Shown here piece after piece: positions 17,298 through 26,390 of a DNA stretch of 64,000 nucleotides. Within the stretch, counting starts at the first letter, position 1. The number at the start of each line of letters is the position of its first letter. Source of the DNA: Rhodohalobacter barkolensis (GTDB lineage: Bacteria > Bacteroidota > Rhodothermia > Balneolales > Balneolaceae); the NCBI RefSeq assembly GCF_002834295.1, contig NZ_PISP01000005.1, positions 1 to 64,000 on the forward strand. The letters run 5' to 3'. The position numbers were made by a program, and so were the translations under genes. The notes beneath the pieces were generated by a model. It searched no databases, was not told the origin of the DNA, and saw nothing but the letters and a program-made list of their open reading frames with translations.

Positions 17298-19481
17298 ATG
17301 ATGAAGTCATCCTCCCATCTATTCACACCCATCATAGCATTTTTGTTTCTGCTAACAGCCTGTGCAACTCCACAGCAGGCAACGGTACCGGCCCAGGAGT
17401 CATCGGTTCAGGAATCCGAGGTTCAGGATACTACTGAAACTCTTTTGCCGGAGTTTGAGCCGGTCGAGTCCTCTATCTTGGATAATGGCCGGATGTGGAC
17501 CTTCGAATATGCACCTGTTGATTATTTTGCTGAAACCTATGAGTTCGATCCTGACGAAGCATGGTTTGAACACGCCCGTATGAGCGCTGTTCGTATTCCC
17601 GGTTGTTCCGGTTCGTTCGTATCAGATATGGGATTGGTCATGACCAATCACCACTGTGGTCGAAATCAAACCACTCAAATTGCACTGGAGGGTGAGAATA
17701 CACTCGACAATGGTTTTTACGCACCCACGCTTTCTGATGAACGTAAAATCGAGGATTATTATGTGGATCAACTGGTAGAGATCCGTGATGTTACAGACCG
17801 AATTCTTGAAGAAGTAGATGCGGTTCCGGCAGATATGCAGGCAGCAGCACGACAGGAGGCGATCAACCGGGTGCAGGCCGAAATAAGTGAAGAGGTTTCT
17901 GATAATGGTGACCGGCAGGTACAGGTTGTTTCGCTTTTTAATGGCGGACGCTACTCCGCTTATATCTTTCGACGCTTCACCGATATCCGTATGGTGATGG
18001 CTCCGGAACTACAAATCGGTTATTTCGGGGGTGATTCAGACAATTTTACCTACCCTCGCTATAACCTGGATATGACATTTTTCCGTGTTTATGTGGATGA
18101 CGAGCCCTATGAACCTGAATTCTACTTTCCGTTCGCCGAAGACGGTGTTGAAGAAGGAGATGGCGTATTTATGATTGGTAATCCCGGAAGGACGACCCGT
18201 CTTAATACTGTAGCTCAGCTTGCTTACACCGGCACGTACGACCTTCCGTTTCGTACAAGCCTGTTCACACGAATTATAGAAGGTCTGGAGGCATATTTTG
18301 AATACGATTCGTCCACTCCGGAGGCACAGCAGCTAAGAAATACCATTTTCGGCCTAAAGAACTCCCAAAAACTTATGGGAGGGCAAATTATGGCTCATAA
18401 TGATGAGTACCTGATGGGCCGGCGGGTTGATAACGAACAGAATTTTATTGAGGCTTTGAATGATTCATCCGAGTTGCGGGATACCTACATTCCAATTATT
18501 GAACGGATTGCTGAGATACAAGAGGAAAAAGCTGCCCTTGCCCCGTATTCTCAGTTATCACTGGGTCTCTCACCGAACTCTTTTGCTTCTGCTGCATTGC
18601 TGCAACGAGCCTATTTGTACGCTATGATGGATCGCATAGAGGATGATGAAGAAAGAAAATCAGCCTTAATGAACCAGATTCAAAGCATTGGCGACAAACC
18701 TCCGTATCTTGAAAAACAGTTAATTATTTCCCATTTGAACTTTCTTGCTGACGGACTTGGTGCTGATCATCCATACTTAATGGAGATCACAAATGGACAG
18801 GATTATGAAACCGTTGCCGACCGGTTGATTGAAAATTCCGGGTTTGCCTCATCCGAACAAACAGCGGTACTACTTGATAATCCCGAGACCGCAGCATCAG
18901 ATCCGGCTGTATCTTATTTCAGAACATTTGGCGATCCTCTGTTTGAGAATTCCGAGCGCATGCGGGAACTATCACAGGAAGAAGATGAGCTTCAGACACG
19001 GCTTGGCCGGGGGTGGTTTGCTGTTTACGGAACTAGCATCCCGCCAGATGCAACATTCTCTCCCAGAATTCAGGATGGTGTTGTAGCCGGTTATGAGTAT
19101 AACGGAACTGTAGCTCCAGCCTACACAACGTTTTATGGTATGTACGATCGCTATCATTCACATACAGATGAATCTGAATGGGACTTGCCAGAACGCTGGG
19201 CCACCCCTACTTCCACAATGGATCTTTCCACACCTGTTAATTTTGTATCCACGAATGATATCATTGGCGGGAATTCGGGTTCACCTGTTGTGAATATCAA
19301 TCTGGAGGTTGTTGGACTGGCTTTCGATGGTAACGTGGAGAGTATGGGGTCAAGCACATTTATTCTTGATGATCGCAGTGCACGTGCCGTATCTGTTGAT
19401 GTGCGAGGAATGCTTGAGGCACTCCGGCATGTCTATGATGCATCACGAATTGTGGAAGAGTTGGAAAGCTCCAGAGATTGA
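17298..19481 (+). CDS. S46 family dipeptidyl-peptidase (DPP7/DPP11-like) lipoprotein
   Basis: A 727-residue exported serine peptidase. Residues 1-22 end in the lipobox LLTAC, so it is probably a lipoprotein, which is less usual than the soluble periplasmic members. The chymotrypsin-like core shows the catalytic His in MTNHHCGR (about 116-122), the family Asp region in GGDSDNFTYPRYNLDMTFFR, and the catalytic Ser in GGNSGSPVVN near the C-terminus. An inserted helical domain lies between. S46 enzymes release dipeptides from peptides in asaccharolytic, protein-degrading bacteria. Whether it prefers hydrophobic or acidic P1 residues cannot be read safely. Starts at 17298 or 17301 are equivalent; a TTG at 17289 is less likely. 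A strong terminator follows. Confidence 0.92.
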   Translation: MMKSSSHLFTPIIAFLFLLTACATPQQATVPAQESSVQESEVQDTTETLLPEFEPVESSILDNGRMWTFEYAPVDYFAETYEFDPDEAWFEHARMSAVRIPGCSGSFVSDMGLVMTNHHCGRNQTTQIALEGENTLDNGFYAPTLSDERKIEDYYVDQLVEIRDVTDRILEEVDAVPADMQAAARQEAINRVQAEISEEVSDNGDRQVQVVSLFNGGRYSAYIFRRFTDIRMVMAPELQIGYFGGDSDNFTYPRYNLDMTFFRVYVDDEPYEPEFYFPFAEDGVEEGDGVFMIGNPGRTTRLNTVAQLAYTGTYDLPFRTSLFTRIIEGLEAYFEYDSSTPEAQQLRNTIFGLKNSQKLMGGQIMAHNDEYLMGRRVDNEQNFIEALNDSSELRDTYIPIIERIAEIQEEKAALAPYSQLSLGLSPNSFASAALLQRAYLYAMMDRIEDDEERKSALMNQIQSIGDKPPYLEKQLIISHLNFLADGLGADHPYLMEITNGQDYETVADRLIENSGFASSEQTAVLLDNPETAASDPAVSYFRTFGDPLFENSERMRELSQEEDELQTRLGRGWFAVYGTSIPPDATFSPRIQDGVVAGYEYNGTVAPAYTTFYGMYDRYHSHTDESEWDLPERWATPTSTMDLSTPVNFVSTNDIIGGNSGSPVVNINLEVVGLAFDGNVESMGSSTFILDDRSARAVSVDVRGMLEALRHVYDASRIVEELESSRD

Positions 19482-19526
19482 TAATCAATCAACGGTTCTT
19501 AAGATGTTATTAAATTAGCTTTCAAT

Positions 19527-19560
19527 AAGGCCTGGGGGATCTTCTCCCCGGGCTTTTTTA
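19527..19560 (+). terminator. Rho-independent terminator after the S46 peptidase gene
   Basis: A GC-rich stem (GGCCTGGGGGA pairing with TCCCCGGGC, with one G-T pair) is followed at once by a T-run at 19554-19559. It is 46 bases downstream of the peptidase stop. Confidence 0.85.
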
Positions 19561-19770
19561 TTATGCAGGCCACTTTCCATCAAGGTATTTGTATACTGAG
19601 TGTAGTAGATTGTAAAGAACTATTCGGATTGAGAAATTCTTTAACATTCACTCTAAGTATTTTCTGCGAAACCAACAGCGACATCAAAGTATATTTTTGG
19701 TAGTTACTTACAGATAGAACAAGGGTGTATGAATATTTTGTCTCCTTTTATAGGTTAATAATTTTCAAGC

Positions 19771-20010
19771 ATGAAATGTCCCACCGGAAAAAATCAATAC
19801 TCCACACAGTTCCTGGCAGAAACTTCCCTGATTGATATTCATATCCATCGCAATTTCAAACCGGATCAGGGGCCGCAAAACGTGTACCAGTGTGAATTTT
19901 GCGGAGAGTGGCATCTGACCAGCAAATCTCCAAAACGTAATGAGCGTTTGCAGGAGATGATCGACTCCGGTGAACTGCTTCGGTTACAGCAGGCAAGGCA
20001 ATGGGAGTAA
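19771..20010 (+). CDS. Small conserved zinc-ribbon-like protein
   Basis: A 79-residue basic protein I can only describe. Three Cys and several His are arranged as MKCPTGK, HIHRN and CEFCGEWHLTSK, consistent with a small metal-binding ribbon. The remainder is a charged helix (ERLQEMIDSGELLRLQQARQ). It stands alone, 290 bases after the peptidase. Coding is supported by the ordered motif content and clean start. The function is unknown. Confidence 0.62.
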   Translation: MKCPTGKNQYSTQFLAETSLIDIHIHRNFKPDQGPQNVYQCEFCGEWHLTSKSPKRNERLQEMIDSGELLRLQQARQWE

Positions 20011-20072
20011 GTCTGTCTGGAAATAAGTGATGATTTTAACCTAAGATTCGACAGTTCAATCTTTCCGTGTCA

Positions 20073-20735
20073 TCAGAACGTAAATCCCAACAGGATTGAA
20101 ATTGCAGTGTTTCGATTGGGCCTTGAAAATTCACTGTTACTTAAGAAATTGAAACCTGAATCATAAATTTCTGATAAACCCCGACTGAACCGAAGTTCGA
20201 GGCTTATTCTTTCAGATAGAGAGGGAGCCTTCAATTCCAACCCACCAAGGAGGCCGATTTCTACATTGTCCGTCATGTCTGCCAAGTCTATATCACGGGA
20301 AGACTCTGAAAACTTTGAGCGGATCAAAAATGAAACAGAGGGTCCGGTAAAGAATTTTGTCTGAAGTTGCTTGAATACGTCCGGCGAATATGCAAGTAGC
20401 AGCGGTACTTTGATATAATCTGTACGATATGTTCCTGTATATACAATGTCATCGGATTGAAAGCTTGATTTTGAACCGTTCTGGTAATAGAAAACTTCAG
20501 GCTGAAAGCTGAAAGGTGTGTTTCCCAAAGGTACATTGGTAAAAGCTCCAATTCGAAAAGTGGCAATGGCATCAGTTTCAAAATCGGAATCGTAATGAGT
20601 TGTGAAATTCATTCCTCCCTTCAGGCCGTAAGAAACATCTTGTGCCTGAACGTCTATGGATGTGAACCCAATAATTAGCAGCAGAGTTATGAAGGAGAGA
20701 GTCAGTTGAGTAATTTCGTAGACAGTTTTGACCAT
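20073..20735 (-). CDS. PorT-like outer-membrane beta-barrel protein
   Basis: A 220-residue exported barrel protein. Residues 1-31 form a signal peptide (FTSIDVQAQ). The mature part starts DVSYGLKGGMNFTT, typical of the PorT/OMP_b-brl_2 family, and alternates amphipathic strands such as FRIGAFTNVPLG and FSFQPEVFYYQNGS, ending in ISILLGFTF with a terminal Phe as recognised by the BAM complex. Its role is unknown; relatives serve in type IX secretion or as small porins. It is monocistronic on the minus strand. Confidence 0.82.
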   Translation of the reverse strand: MVKTVYEITQLTLSFITLLLIIGFTSIDVQAQDVSYGLKGGMNFTTHYDSDFETDAIATFRIGAFTNVPLGNTPFSFQPEVFYYQNGSKSSFQSDDIVYTGTYRTDYIKVPLLLAYSPDVFKQLQTKFFTGPSVSFLIRSKFSESSRDIDLADMTDNVEIGLLGGLELKAPSLSERISLELRFSRGLSEIYDSGFNFLSNSEFSRPNRNTAISILLGFTF

Positions 20736-21060
20736 GATGATAAATTGGGTTTCTGATGAATGATAATGTTGTTATTCAAAAATTTTCACACACTATCCTG
20801 TTAATAAAGAGTATATGAAAAAAAAAAAAAATAAATAGAAACGGCTGATTGAGAGGGTCGATTCAGGAGAAATGAGGCGTGAACAACGAGCCGGGCGGTG
20901 GGAGTGAGTCTTTTTGGTTGACAGAAAATTTGACTGATAGGTTGGAATTTATCGTAGGGGATAACTTGTAGTTTTTAAATATAGTTGATAATAGTGCGTT
21001 ATAGAACGCTCTTACCGATCAGAAGGTTACATCAACTAAGAATAACTCATCAATAAACCA
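20736..21060. other. Divergent intergenic region with a 14-base A tract
   Basis: The 325 bp between the divergent barrel gene and the MsbA-like exporter contain a run of 14 A residues (20818-20831) close to the barrel gene's leader. No gene or hairpin of note was seen. The promoters of both flanking genes must lie here. Confidence 0.55.
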
Positions 21061-22827
21061 TTGAAAATCGACCGATCCTCTTTCCGTCAGTACATGAAAA
21101 TCCTGGCGTATGTTAAGCCTTATAAAAAGAAGCTGATCGTTGCTTTAATAGCATCTGTCTTGGCAACGCTTGTCTGGCTGGCAGTGCCCCTGGGTTTACG
21201 TGAGCTGCTGGATGCCGTGTTTGATGATGGTGATATGGCACTTCTTAACCGGGTTACAGGTGTACTCATCGGACTCTTCATTTCGCAAGCACTGCTTGGT
21301 TTCTGGGGAAGCTATTCGCTGGATTGGATCGGCGAAAAAATTGTCGCAGACCTGAGGAAAAACCTTTATGAACATCTTAATCGGCTGAGTCTCAAATTTT
21401 ACTCCAATCAGCGTCTGGGAGAAATCACATCCCGTCTCACAAATGATGTGGCCGCCATCCGGGATGCCGTTACCGGTACACTGTCTGAAGGGCTTACACA
21501 AAGTATCAACCTGGTGGGTTCCGTTGTTTTAATGGTTTATCTAAACTGGAGGTTAAGCCTGATAATCTTTGTTACAGTACCCGTTATTACGCTGGCTGTT
21601 CGGTATTTTGGTCAGCTGATTAGAAAGCTATCCCGCGATGTTCAGGATCGGTTGGCAGATACTACAGCAATTGCAGAAGAGGCACTTGGGGCAATCGAAT
21701 CCGTTAAGTCTTTTGCACGTGAACCATACGAAGTTGGCCGATATAACACCGGAGTGGATACCCTATTTGATACGGCCCGGAAAAAAGTGCTGTTCAGCAA
21801 TCTGTTTTGGTCATCGGTAGGCGTTGTTTTTATGAGCACAATGATTGTCATTTTTTGGTATGGTGGAACCGAGGTGCTGGCCGGCCGACTCTCTGCCGGT
21901 GATCTGGTTGCGTTCATCTTTTTTGCTTTCAACATTGGGCGGTCGATGGGGGGAATGTCGAGGGTTTATACCGTTTTTAGTAGTGCTGTAGGTGCGTCGG
22001 AGCGTATCTTTGGCTTGATGGAAGAGCAACCGGATGTTGAGGACCATCCCGACGCAGTGGAGTTGAGGGATGTAAAAGGAGCCGTTTCATTTGAAGATGT
22101 TTCCTTTCACTACGAGGAGAATCAACCCGTACTTCGCGATATAAACTTTTCATGCAAACCGGGCGATATTGTTGCATTGGTGGGCCCAAGCGGGGCAGGA
22201 AAAACCACACTGCTCAAACTCATTCCACGATTTTATGACGTGCAGAAAGGAACAATACGATTTGATGGTACGGATATCTCAACAGTAACGCAGCAGTCAC
22301 TTAGAAATCAGATAGCGATTGTTCCACAGGATATCCAGCTATTTGGCAGCACCATTCGGGAAAACATCAGATACGGCAGACTGGATGCAACAGATCGGGA
22401 AGTGGAAGATGCAGCGAAATTTGCGCAGGCACACGATTTCATCATGGAGCATCCGGATGGATACGAAGCTATGGTAGGAGAGCGCGGTATTAAGCTCAGT
22501 GGGGGACAACGCCAGCGTGTGGCCATCGCGAGAGCCATTTTAAAAAACCCCAACATTTTACTGCTTGATGAAGCGACATCATCTCTCGATTCTGAATCTG
22601 AAGCGGCAGTTCAGTTGGCGTTAAATCACTTGATGAAAAGCTGTACCACATTTGTGATCGCACATCGGCTTTCAACCATACAAAACGCGACAACCATTCT
22701 GGTAATGGATAATGGCCGGATTTTAGAGAAGGGAACCCATCAGCAGTTGCTGGAACAAAACGGTCTATACAGGCGACTATATGATATTCAGTTTCACAAA
22801 GAGACGGTTACCGATAATGAAATCTGA
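21061..22827 (+). CDS. MsbA-like ABC exporter (permease-ATPase half-transporter)
   Basis: A 588-residue half-transporter. Residues about 15-310 contain six membrane helices of the type I exporter fold. The nucleotide-binding domain, about 340-580, shows Walker A GPSGAGKTT, the signature LSGGQRQR, Walker B ILLLDEATSSLD and the H-loop AHRLST. It works as a homodimer to flip or export lipids or hydrophobic compounds across the inner membrane; MsbA (lipid A) is one candidate and a drug exporter another. The TTG at 21061 is used; an ATG 33 bases later is possible. It is followed by a convergent minus-strand gene only 11 bases on. Confidence 0.9.
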   Translation: MKIDRSSFRQYMKILAYVKPYKKKLIVALIASVLATLVWLAVPLGLRELLDAVFDDGDMALLNRVTGVLIGLFISQALLGFWGSYSLDWIGEKIVADLRKNLYEHLNRLSLKFYSNQRLGEITSRLTNDVAAIRDAVTGTLSEGLTQSINLVGSVVLMVYLNWRLSLIIFVTVPVITLAVRYFGQLIRKLSRDVQDRLADTTAIAEEALGAIESVKSFAREPYEVGRYNTGVDTLFDTARKKVLFSNLFWSSVGVVFMSTMIVIFWYGGTEVLAGRLSAGDLVAFIFFAFNIGRSMGGMSRVYTVFSSAVGASERIFGLMEEQPDVEDHPDAVELRDVKGAVSFEDVSFHYEENQPVLRDINFSCKPGDIVALVGPSGAGKTTLLKLIPRFYDVQKGTIRFDGTDISTVTQQSLRNQIAIVPQDIQLFGSTIRENIRYGRLDATDREVEDAAKFAQAHDFIMEHPDGYEAMVGERGIKLSGGQRQRVAIARAILKNPNILLLDEATSSLDSESEAAVQLALNHLMKSCTTFVIAHRLSTIQNATTILVMDNGRILEKGTHQQLLEQNGLYRRLYDIQFHKETVTDNEI

Positions 22828-22838
22828 ATACGATAGAT

Positions 22839-23525
22839 TTAAGAAATCCCGCGCCGAAATCGCTCTCGCAGTTCTACAATATAGATAGCTAACTCATCAC
22901 GTACTTCTTTGGCTCGGCTGTAGTAATCGAGATAGAGTTCACGATCAAGCAGCTCCTTTTCACCGATCTCATAAAGGGCGTCCAGCACTTTGTTTGCAGC
23001 GTTCAGGCCACGTTTACAGTTGGCGATGTTTCCGCCGATGCTGTCCCTATCAAATCCAAAGCTGAATCCGCCGGCAATTTTAGCCGGAGGAATCGTAACG
23101 AAGCGAGAGAACGTTTGAATGGATTCGTCGTTTCGATCTGCAAAATCTTTGTTAAGCATCTTTTTGGCATCAACAGCAAAATCATGTGCTTTTTGATAAA
23201 GCGGTAGATCTTCAAACTGATCAAAATCGGTAGGCTCATAGCCGGTCAGGCGTTTCCAAGCTTCCCCCTCTTCATACTCTTCGATGATAAATTCATCCGC
23301 CCAATCTTCAATTTCATCTTCGTCATCATCCGGCAGATGAGTCCACCCCATCTGCTCGGCTATAATCCTGTCGCGATCGGGATGATCCATGTACTGTTCA
23401 AGTAGCAGAATATATTTATCTGTTCGTTTATCCGACTCCCTGAAAAATTCCTCCCAGCAGTGTTCATCCCAGATATCGGGTTCATTTTCCTCCTCATTTC
23501 CAAAATCCCTGCCTTCCTCACTCAT
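22839..23525 (-). CDS. Acidic protein with a possible four-helix-bundle C-terminus
   Basis: A 228-residue protein of unknown function. Residues 1-95 are extremely rich in Glu, Asp and Trp (EEENEPDIWDEHCWEEFF, DDDEDEIEDWADEF). Residues 100-228 look all-helical; YQKAHDFAVDA and the IPPAKIAGGFSFG segment followed by two long helices recall the S23/four-helix-bundle family, though the similarity is weak. There is no signal peptide, so it is cytosolic. It stands upstream of the ABC/GntR operon on the same strand but is separated by a palindromic repeat. Confidence 0.68.
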   Translation of the reverse strand: MSEEGRDFGNEEENEPDIWDEHCWEEFFRESDKRTDKYILLLEQYMDHPDRDRIIAEQMGWTHLPDDDEDEIEDWADEFIIEEYEEGEAWKRLTGYEPTDFDQFEDLPLYQKAHDFAVDAKKMLNKDFADRNDESIQTFSRFVTIPPAKIAGGFSFGFDRDSIGGNIANCKRGLNAANKVLDALYEIGEKELLDRELYLDYYSRAKEVRDELAIYIVELRERFRRGIS

Positions 23526-23618
23526 GATTTTTTCTTTATATGGTTGAATAGATATGACTTAGCTACCTATTCATTATGTGGTTTTTAGAGAAATAAGTCA
23601 ACGGTGGAACAGGACTTA

Positions 23619-23651
23619 AACCCTCCAAGGGTTCCGAACTCTTGGAGGGTT
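23619..23651. repeat. Palindromic repeat, copy 2 of the CCCTCCAAGGGTT family
   Basis: AACCCTCCAAGGGTTC (23619-23634) pairs with GAACTCTTGGAGGGTT (23636-23651) with one mismatch and a one-base loop. It lies immediately after the stop of the GntR gene (minus strand) and before the acidic-protein gene start. Confidence 0.82.
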
Positions 23652-23663
23652 GGATCAGGCCGG

Positions 23664-24029
23664 CTACTCCCCATGATGTTTTTGATAAAGCTTTTCCAGA
23701 TCTGAACAGCTGAATCCAAGTACTTTCATATCCCGGTAGAAGTGAGGCAGTTTGTCGCGGATAAACTCTTCTCGTTTTAGTTCTACAACTTGATCGTACG
23801 CATTGTCAGATACAAAATATCCAACGCCACGCTCATTGTAGAGCACATCCTCATCTTGCAAGTAGTGGAAGGCGCGAATGGCTGTATTGGGGTTGACCTC
23901 CATCTTAACCGCGATCTCCCTCACCGATGGAATTCGATCACCGGACTCCCATTTTTTGTTGAGGATTTGATCGCAGAAGTAATCGGCGATCTGCATGTAA
24001 ATCGGCTTATTTTCAGAGTAGTCCATCAC
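23664..24029 (-). CDS. GntR-family regulator, YtrA subfamily
   Basis: A 121-residue short GntR protein. Residues 8-75 are the winged helix (IYMQIADYFCDQILNKKW, GDRIPSVREIAVKMEVNPNT, GVGYFVSD); the remaining 45 residues are a short helical dimerisation tail, as in the YtrA subfamily, which controls ABC transporters. It is the last gene of a three-gene minus-strand operon and overlaps the permease stop by four bases. YtrA regulators usually come first in such operons. The palindromic site at 25651-25676 upstream of the ATPase gene is the expected operator, so the operon is probably autoregulated. Confidence 0.9.
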   Translation of the reverse strand: MMDYSENKPIYMQIADYFCDQILNKKWESGDRIPSVREIAVKMEVNPNTAIRAFHYLQDEDVLYNERGVGYFVSDNAYDQVVELKREEFIRDKLPHFYRDMKVLGFSCSDLEKLYQKHHGE

Positions 24030-24793
24030 GCAATTTGCCGGTTTTGAAGTTGACGGTAGGAGAGGAATAGGAAGAGAGCAGCGGTACCTATTTTAAACAA
24101 TGTTCCAATCCATAACACCATTGTTTTACTGATTCCCATAAGAGTTGGGAAAAAGACTGTTTCAGTAACTTCTCCCGGGAAAATTATTTGAATTACGAGT
24201 GCAATCAATCCAATTGCAATGAAAAAGAGAACAATCGATAGAAGCGTTTTAAGGAAGTTGTTGCCTTTGAAGAAAGTGGAGCCGAGAAAAAATACGCTAT
24301 GCAGAGCAGTATAGCTAAGTAGTGCATCCAGGAAATAAGCTTTGGATGCATCGACATTCGGATCAGAAAGTTGCAGTGATGTCAGAACAGGATTAACTCC
24401 AAGAATTATTCCGATCAAATACAACAAGCCAACCACTACAAAAGTGTAGAGAAAGTAGGTGAGAAACCAACCGGCGAGGAATTTCTCAAATGTACTGGCC
24501 GGAAGTGTAAGCATCTGAGAGGCGGAACTTTTTTTGCCCAACTCATCAAAAATTCCGGAAGTGAGAAAATACCCTCCGAATTTGTAGAGTGTAAGACCTA
24601 CTCCAACGACTGCAATTCCCGAATTAACATTTGCAGTTGGACCTGTAGAATTGAGCAGGTAGATTAGAACCAGAATCCCGATACCACCGGCAAACCCGAT
24701 CAGCCACTTTTTCTGATTCAGAACCCAGAATCGTTTCACAACTTGCAAAAACCGCTCTTTTGAAAATCCATTTACTTGATTGATGGTCTTCAT
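24026..24793 (-). CDS. ABC transporter permease of the YtrA-type operon
   Basis: A 255-residue integral membrane protein with six hydrophobic segments (starting near residues 34, 60, 110, 155, 187 and 222). It has no sequence signature beyond hydrophobicity, but its position between an ABC ATPase and a GntR regulator, with one-base (TAATG) and four-base overlaps, identifies it as the membrane subunit. Such small exporters often answer to cell-envelope stress or antimicrobial peptides; the substrate here is unknown. Confidence 0.82.
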   Translation of the reverse strand: MKTINQVNGFSKERFLQVVKRFWVLNQKKWLIGFAGGIGILVLIYLLNSTGPTANVNSGIAVVGVGLTLYKFGGYFLTSGIFDELGKKSSASQMLTLPASTFEKFLAGWFLTYFLYTFVVVGLLYLIGIILGVNPVLTSLQLSDPNVDASKAYFLDALLSYTALHSVFFLGSTFFKGNNFLKTLLSIVLFFIAIGLIALVIQIIFPGEVTETVFFPTLMGISKTMVLWIGTLFKIGTAALFLFLSYRQLQNRQIA

Positions 24794-25632
24794 TATTCCC
24801 CTCCGTTAAACTGTTTGTTGATCTGTTCCGGTTGCTGAATCACACCATTAAACAGCAGCTCCAGGTCAAACTCATTTCCGGCGCCATCTTTGAACGGCTG
24901 AATCGTGTGCAGTCCTCCAAGAACTTCCTCTGAGTAGATAAATTTATCGGGTTGATCCGATTCCGTTTTGATGAATGAGAGATGTTCAAAAATCTCGTCA
25001 AGTGAGTGATTGAATATAATTTTACCATCCTTCAGGATTGTCACATGATCAATCATCGAACCGAGATCCCGAACCTGATGTGTGGAGATCACCGTACAGC
25101 GATCGGGCTGATTCAGCGAGGCCTGAAGCTTCCGGAACTGACTTTTGGATGGGATATCCATTCCGTTGGTTGGTTCATCCAGCAGAAGCAGTTTGGTGCG
25201 TGTTGCCAGGGCAAACGAGAGCAGAAACTTCTTCTGCTGACCAAATGAGAGCTCTGAGATCTTCTTTTTAGAATTGACCTGTAGCTCCGAAAGTGACCTT
25301 TCCATCAGCTGTTCATCAAACCTTGGATAGAACGGAGCATGAAGCTGAGTATATTGGTCGCCACTCATCGCAGGAAGTTCAAACTGTTCCGGTACGATGA
25401 AAAGCTCGCTTAAAAACTGTGGATTTCGATTTCTGACGACGTTTCCATCAAACGTACACGCTCCATCACTTGGGAAGAGCATTCCGGAGATGATGTTGAA
25501 AAGAGACGTTTTTCCGGCGCCGTTCAGTCCAAGAAGGCCGTACGTTTTTCCGGGCTGAAGTGACCAGTTCAAATCGTTAAAAAGTGGTTCTCCTTTTTTG
25601 AAGGAGAATGAAATGTTATTGAGTTGAATCAT
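24793..25632 (-). CDS. ABC transporter ATP-binding protein of the YtrA-type operon
   Basis: A 279-residue ATPase. Visible motifs are Walker A GLNGAGKTS (about 35-43), the signature region ELSFGQQKKF (a degenerate form of LSGGQ), Walker B LLLLDEPTNGMD and the H-loop STHQVRD. The C-terminal 60 residues form the extra domain seen in YtrB/YxlF-type ATPases. It is the first gene of the operon and energises the permease encoded next. The start ATG follows a strong palindromic operator by only a few bases of leader. Confidence 0.92.
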   Translation of the reverse strand: MIQLNNISFSFKKGEPLFNDLNWSLQPGKTYGLLGLNGAGKTSLFNIISGMLFPSDGACTFDGNVVRNRNPQFLSELFIVPEQFELPAMSGDQYTQLHAPFYPRFDEQLMERSLSELQVNSKKKISELSFGQQKKFLLSFALATRTKLLLLDEPTNGMDIPSKSQFRKLQASLNQPDRCTVISTHQVRDLGSMIDHVTILKDGKIIFNHSLDEIFEHLSFIKTESDQPDKFIYSEEVLGGLHTIQPFKDGAGNEFDLELLFNGVIQQPEQINKQFNGGE

Positions 25633-25650
25633 AGGAGTTAGGTTGTTTAT

Positions 25651-25676
25651 TACTGTATGAGTATACTAATACAGTA
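25651..25676 (-). promoter_or_regulatory. Palindromic operator for the ABC-GntR operon
   Basis: TACTGTAT (25651-25658) and ATACAGTA (25669-25676) are perfect reverse complements, and the 10-bp centre itself contains the palindrome AGTATACT (25660-25667). The site lies 18 bases upstream of the ATPase start. TGTAT/ATACA half-sites are typical of YtrA-type GntR operators, so autoregulation by the GntR protein of this operon is likely. Confidence 0.78.
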
Positions 25677-25774
25677 GATTCAATCCAAATGTTTTCACGA
25701 ATTAAGAAATAACATTCCCGATTTGTAACTTGTGATGAATAAAATCCTTTGACCAATAAATCAATCTCTACATA

Positions 25775-26245
25775 ATGAAAAAGCTCACTTGGTTCCTGCT
25801 GATACTTTTATCCACTTCTCCAATAATGGCTCAATCATTTGAAGAATCGATGGATGAATCAGATGACGTTCGTGAAACGATCATGACGTTATTTGAAGGA
25901 ATGGAGTCGGCAGACGGCGATGTACTGCGATCCGTACTGGATGAGAATGCGACACTGCATACCGTTAAATCCACCGAAACCGGAACTGAACTGGATGAAA
26001 CCGATATCAGCAGTTTTATTGAATCAGTTGAGGGATCTGAACCGGGAACCCTGATTGAGGAGATTCTCTATATTTCCGTAAATGTGGATGGAGATTTAGC
26101 CACTGCCTGGATGGATTACCATTTTTATCGCGGAGTGGAGTTCAGTCACTGCGGAGTAAACAGTATGAACCTGATCCGTAAGGCCGGTGAATGGAAGATT
26201 TTTTCCATCGTTGATACTCGCCGAACAGAAGATTGTATGGAGTAA
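25775..26245 (+). CDS. Secreted NTF2/SnoaL-like protein
   Basis: A 156-residue exported protein with a signal peptide (1-20, STSPIMAQ). The mature part has the cone-shaped NTF2-like pattern: a helix with IMTLFEGMESADGDVLRSVL, then strands ending with ATAWMDYHFYRG and WKIFSIVDTR. It belongs to the nuclear transport factor 2 family found widely in Bacteroidota; members are scaffolds for binding or weak catalysis and the function of this one is unknown. The gene stands alone. Confidence 0.8.
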   Translation: MKKLTWFLLILLSTSPIMAQSFEESMDESDDVRETIMTLFEGMESADGDVLRSVLDENATLHTVKSTETGTELDETDISSFIESVEGSEPGTLIEEILYISVNVDGDLATAWMDYHFYRGVEFSHCGVNSMNLIRKAGEWKIFSIVDTRRTEDCME

Positions 26246-26390
26246 AATTTAATACTGCCTTAACTCGTAATCAGAATTTCCAGACTCTGAAATCGTTAAC
26301 TTCATGCATAGAAATAGAGTATGGAGAAAGTCTGAAAAGAGCTTATTTTCTGCCCGAAAGTCATTTTTTAAGAATTAAACGTCTACCATT

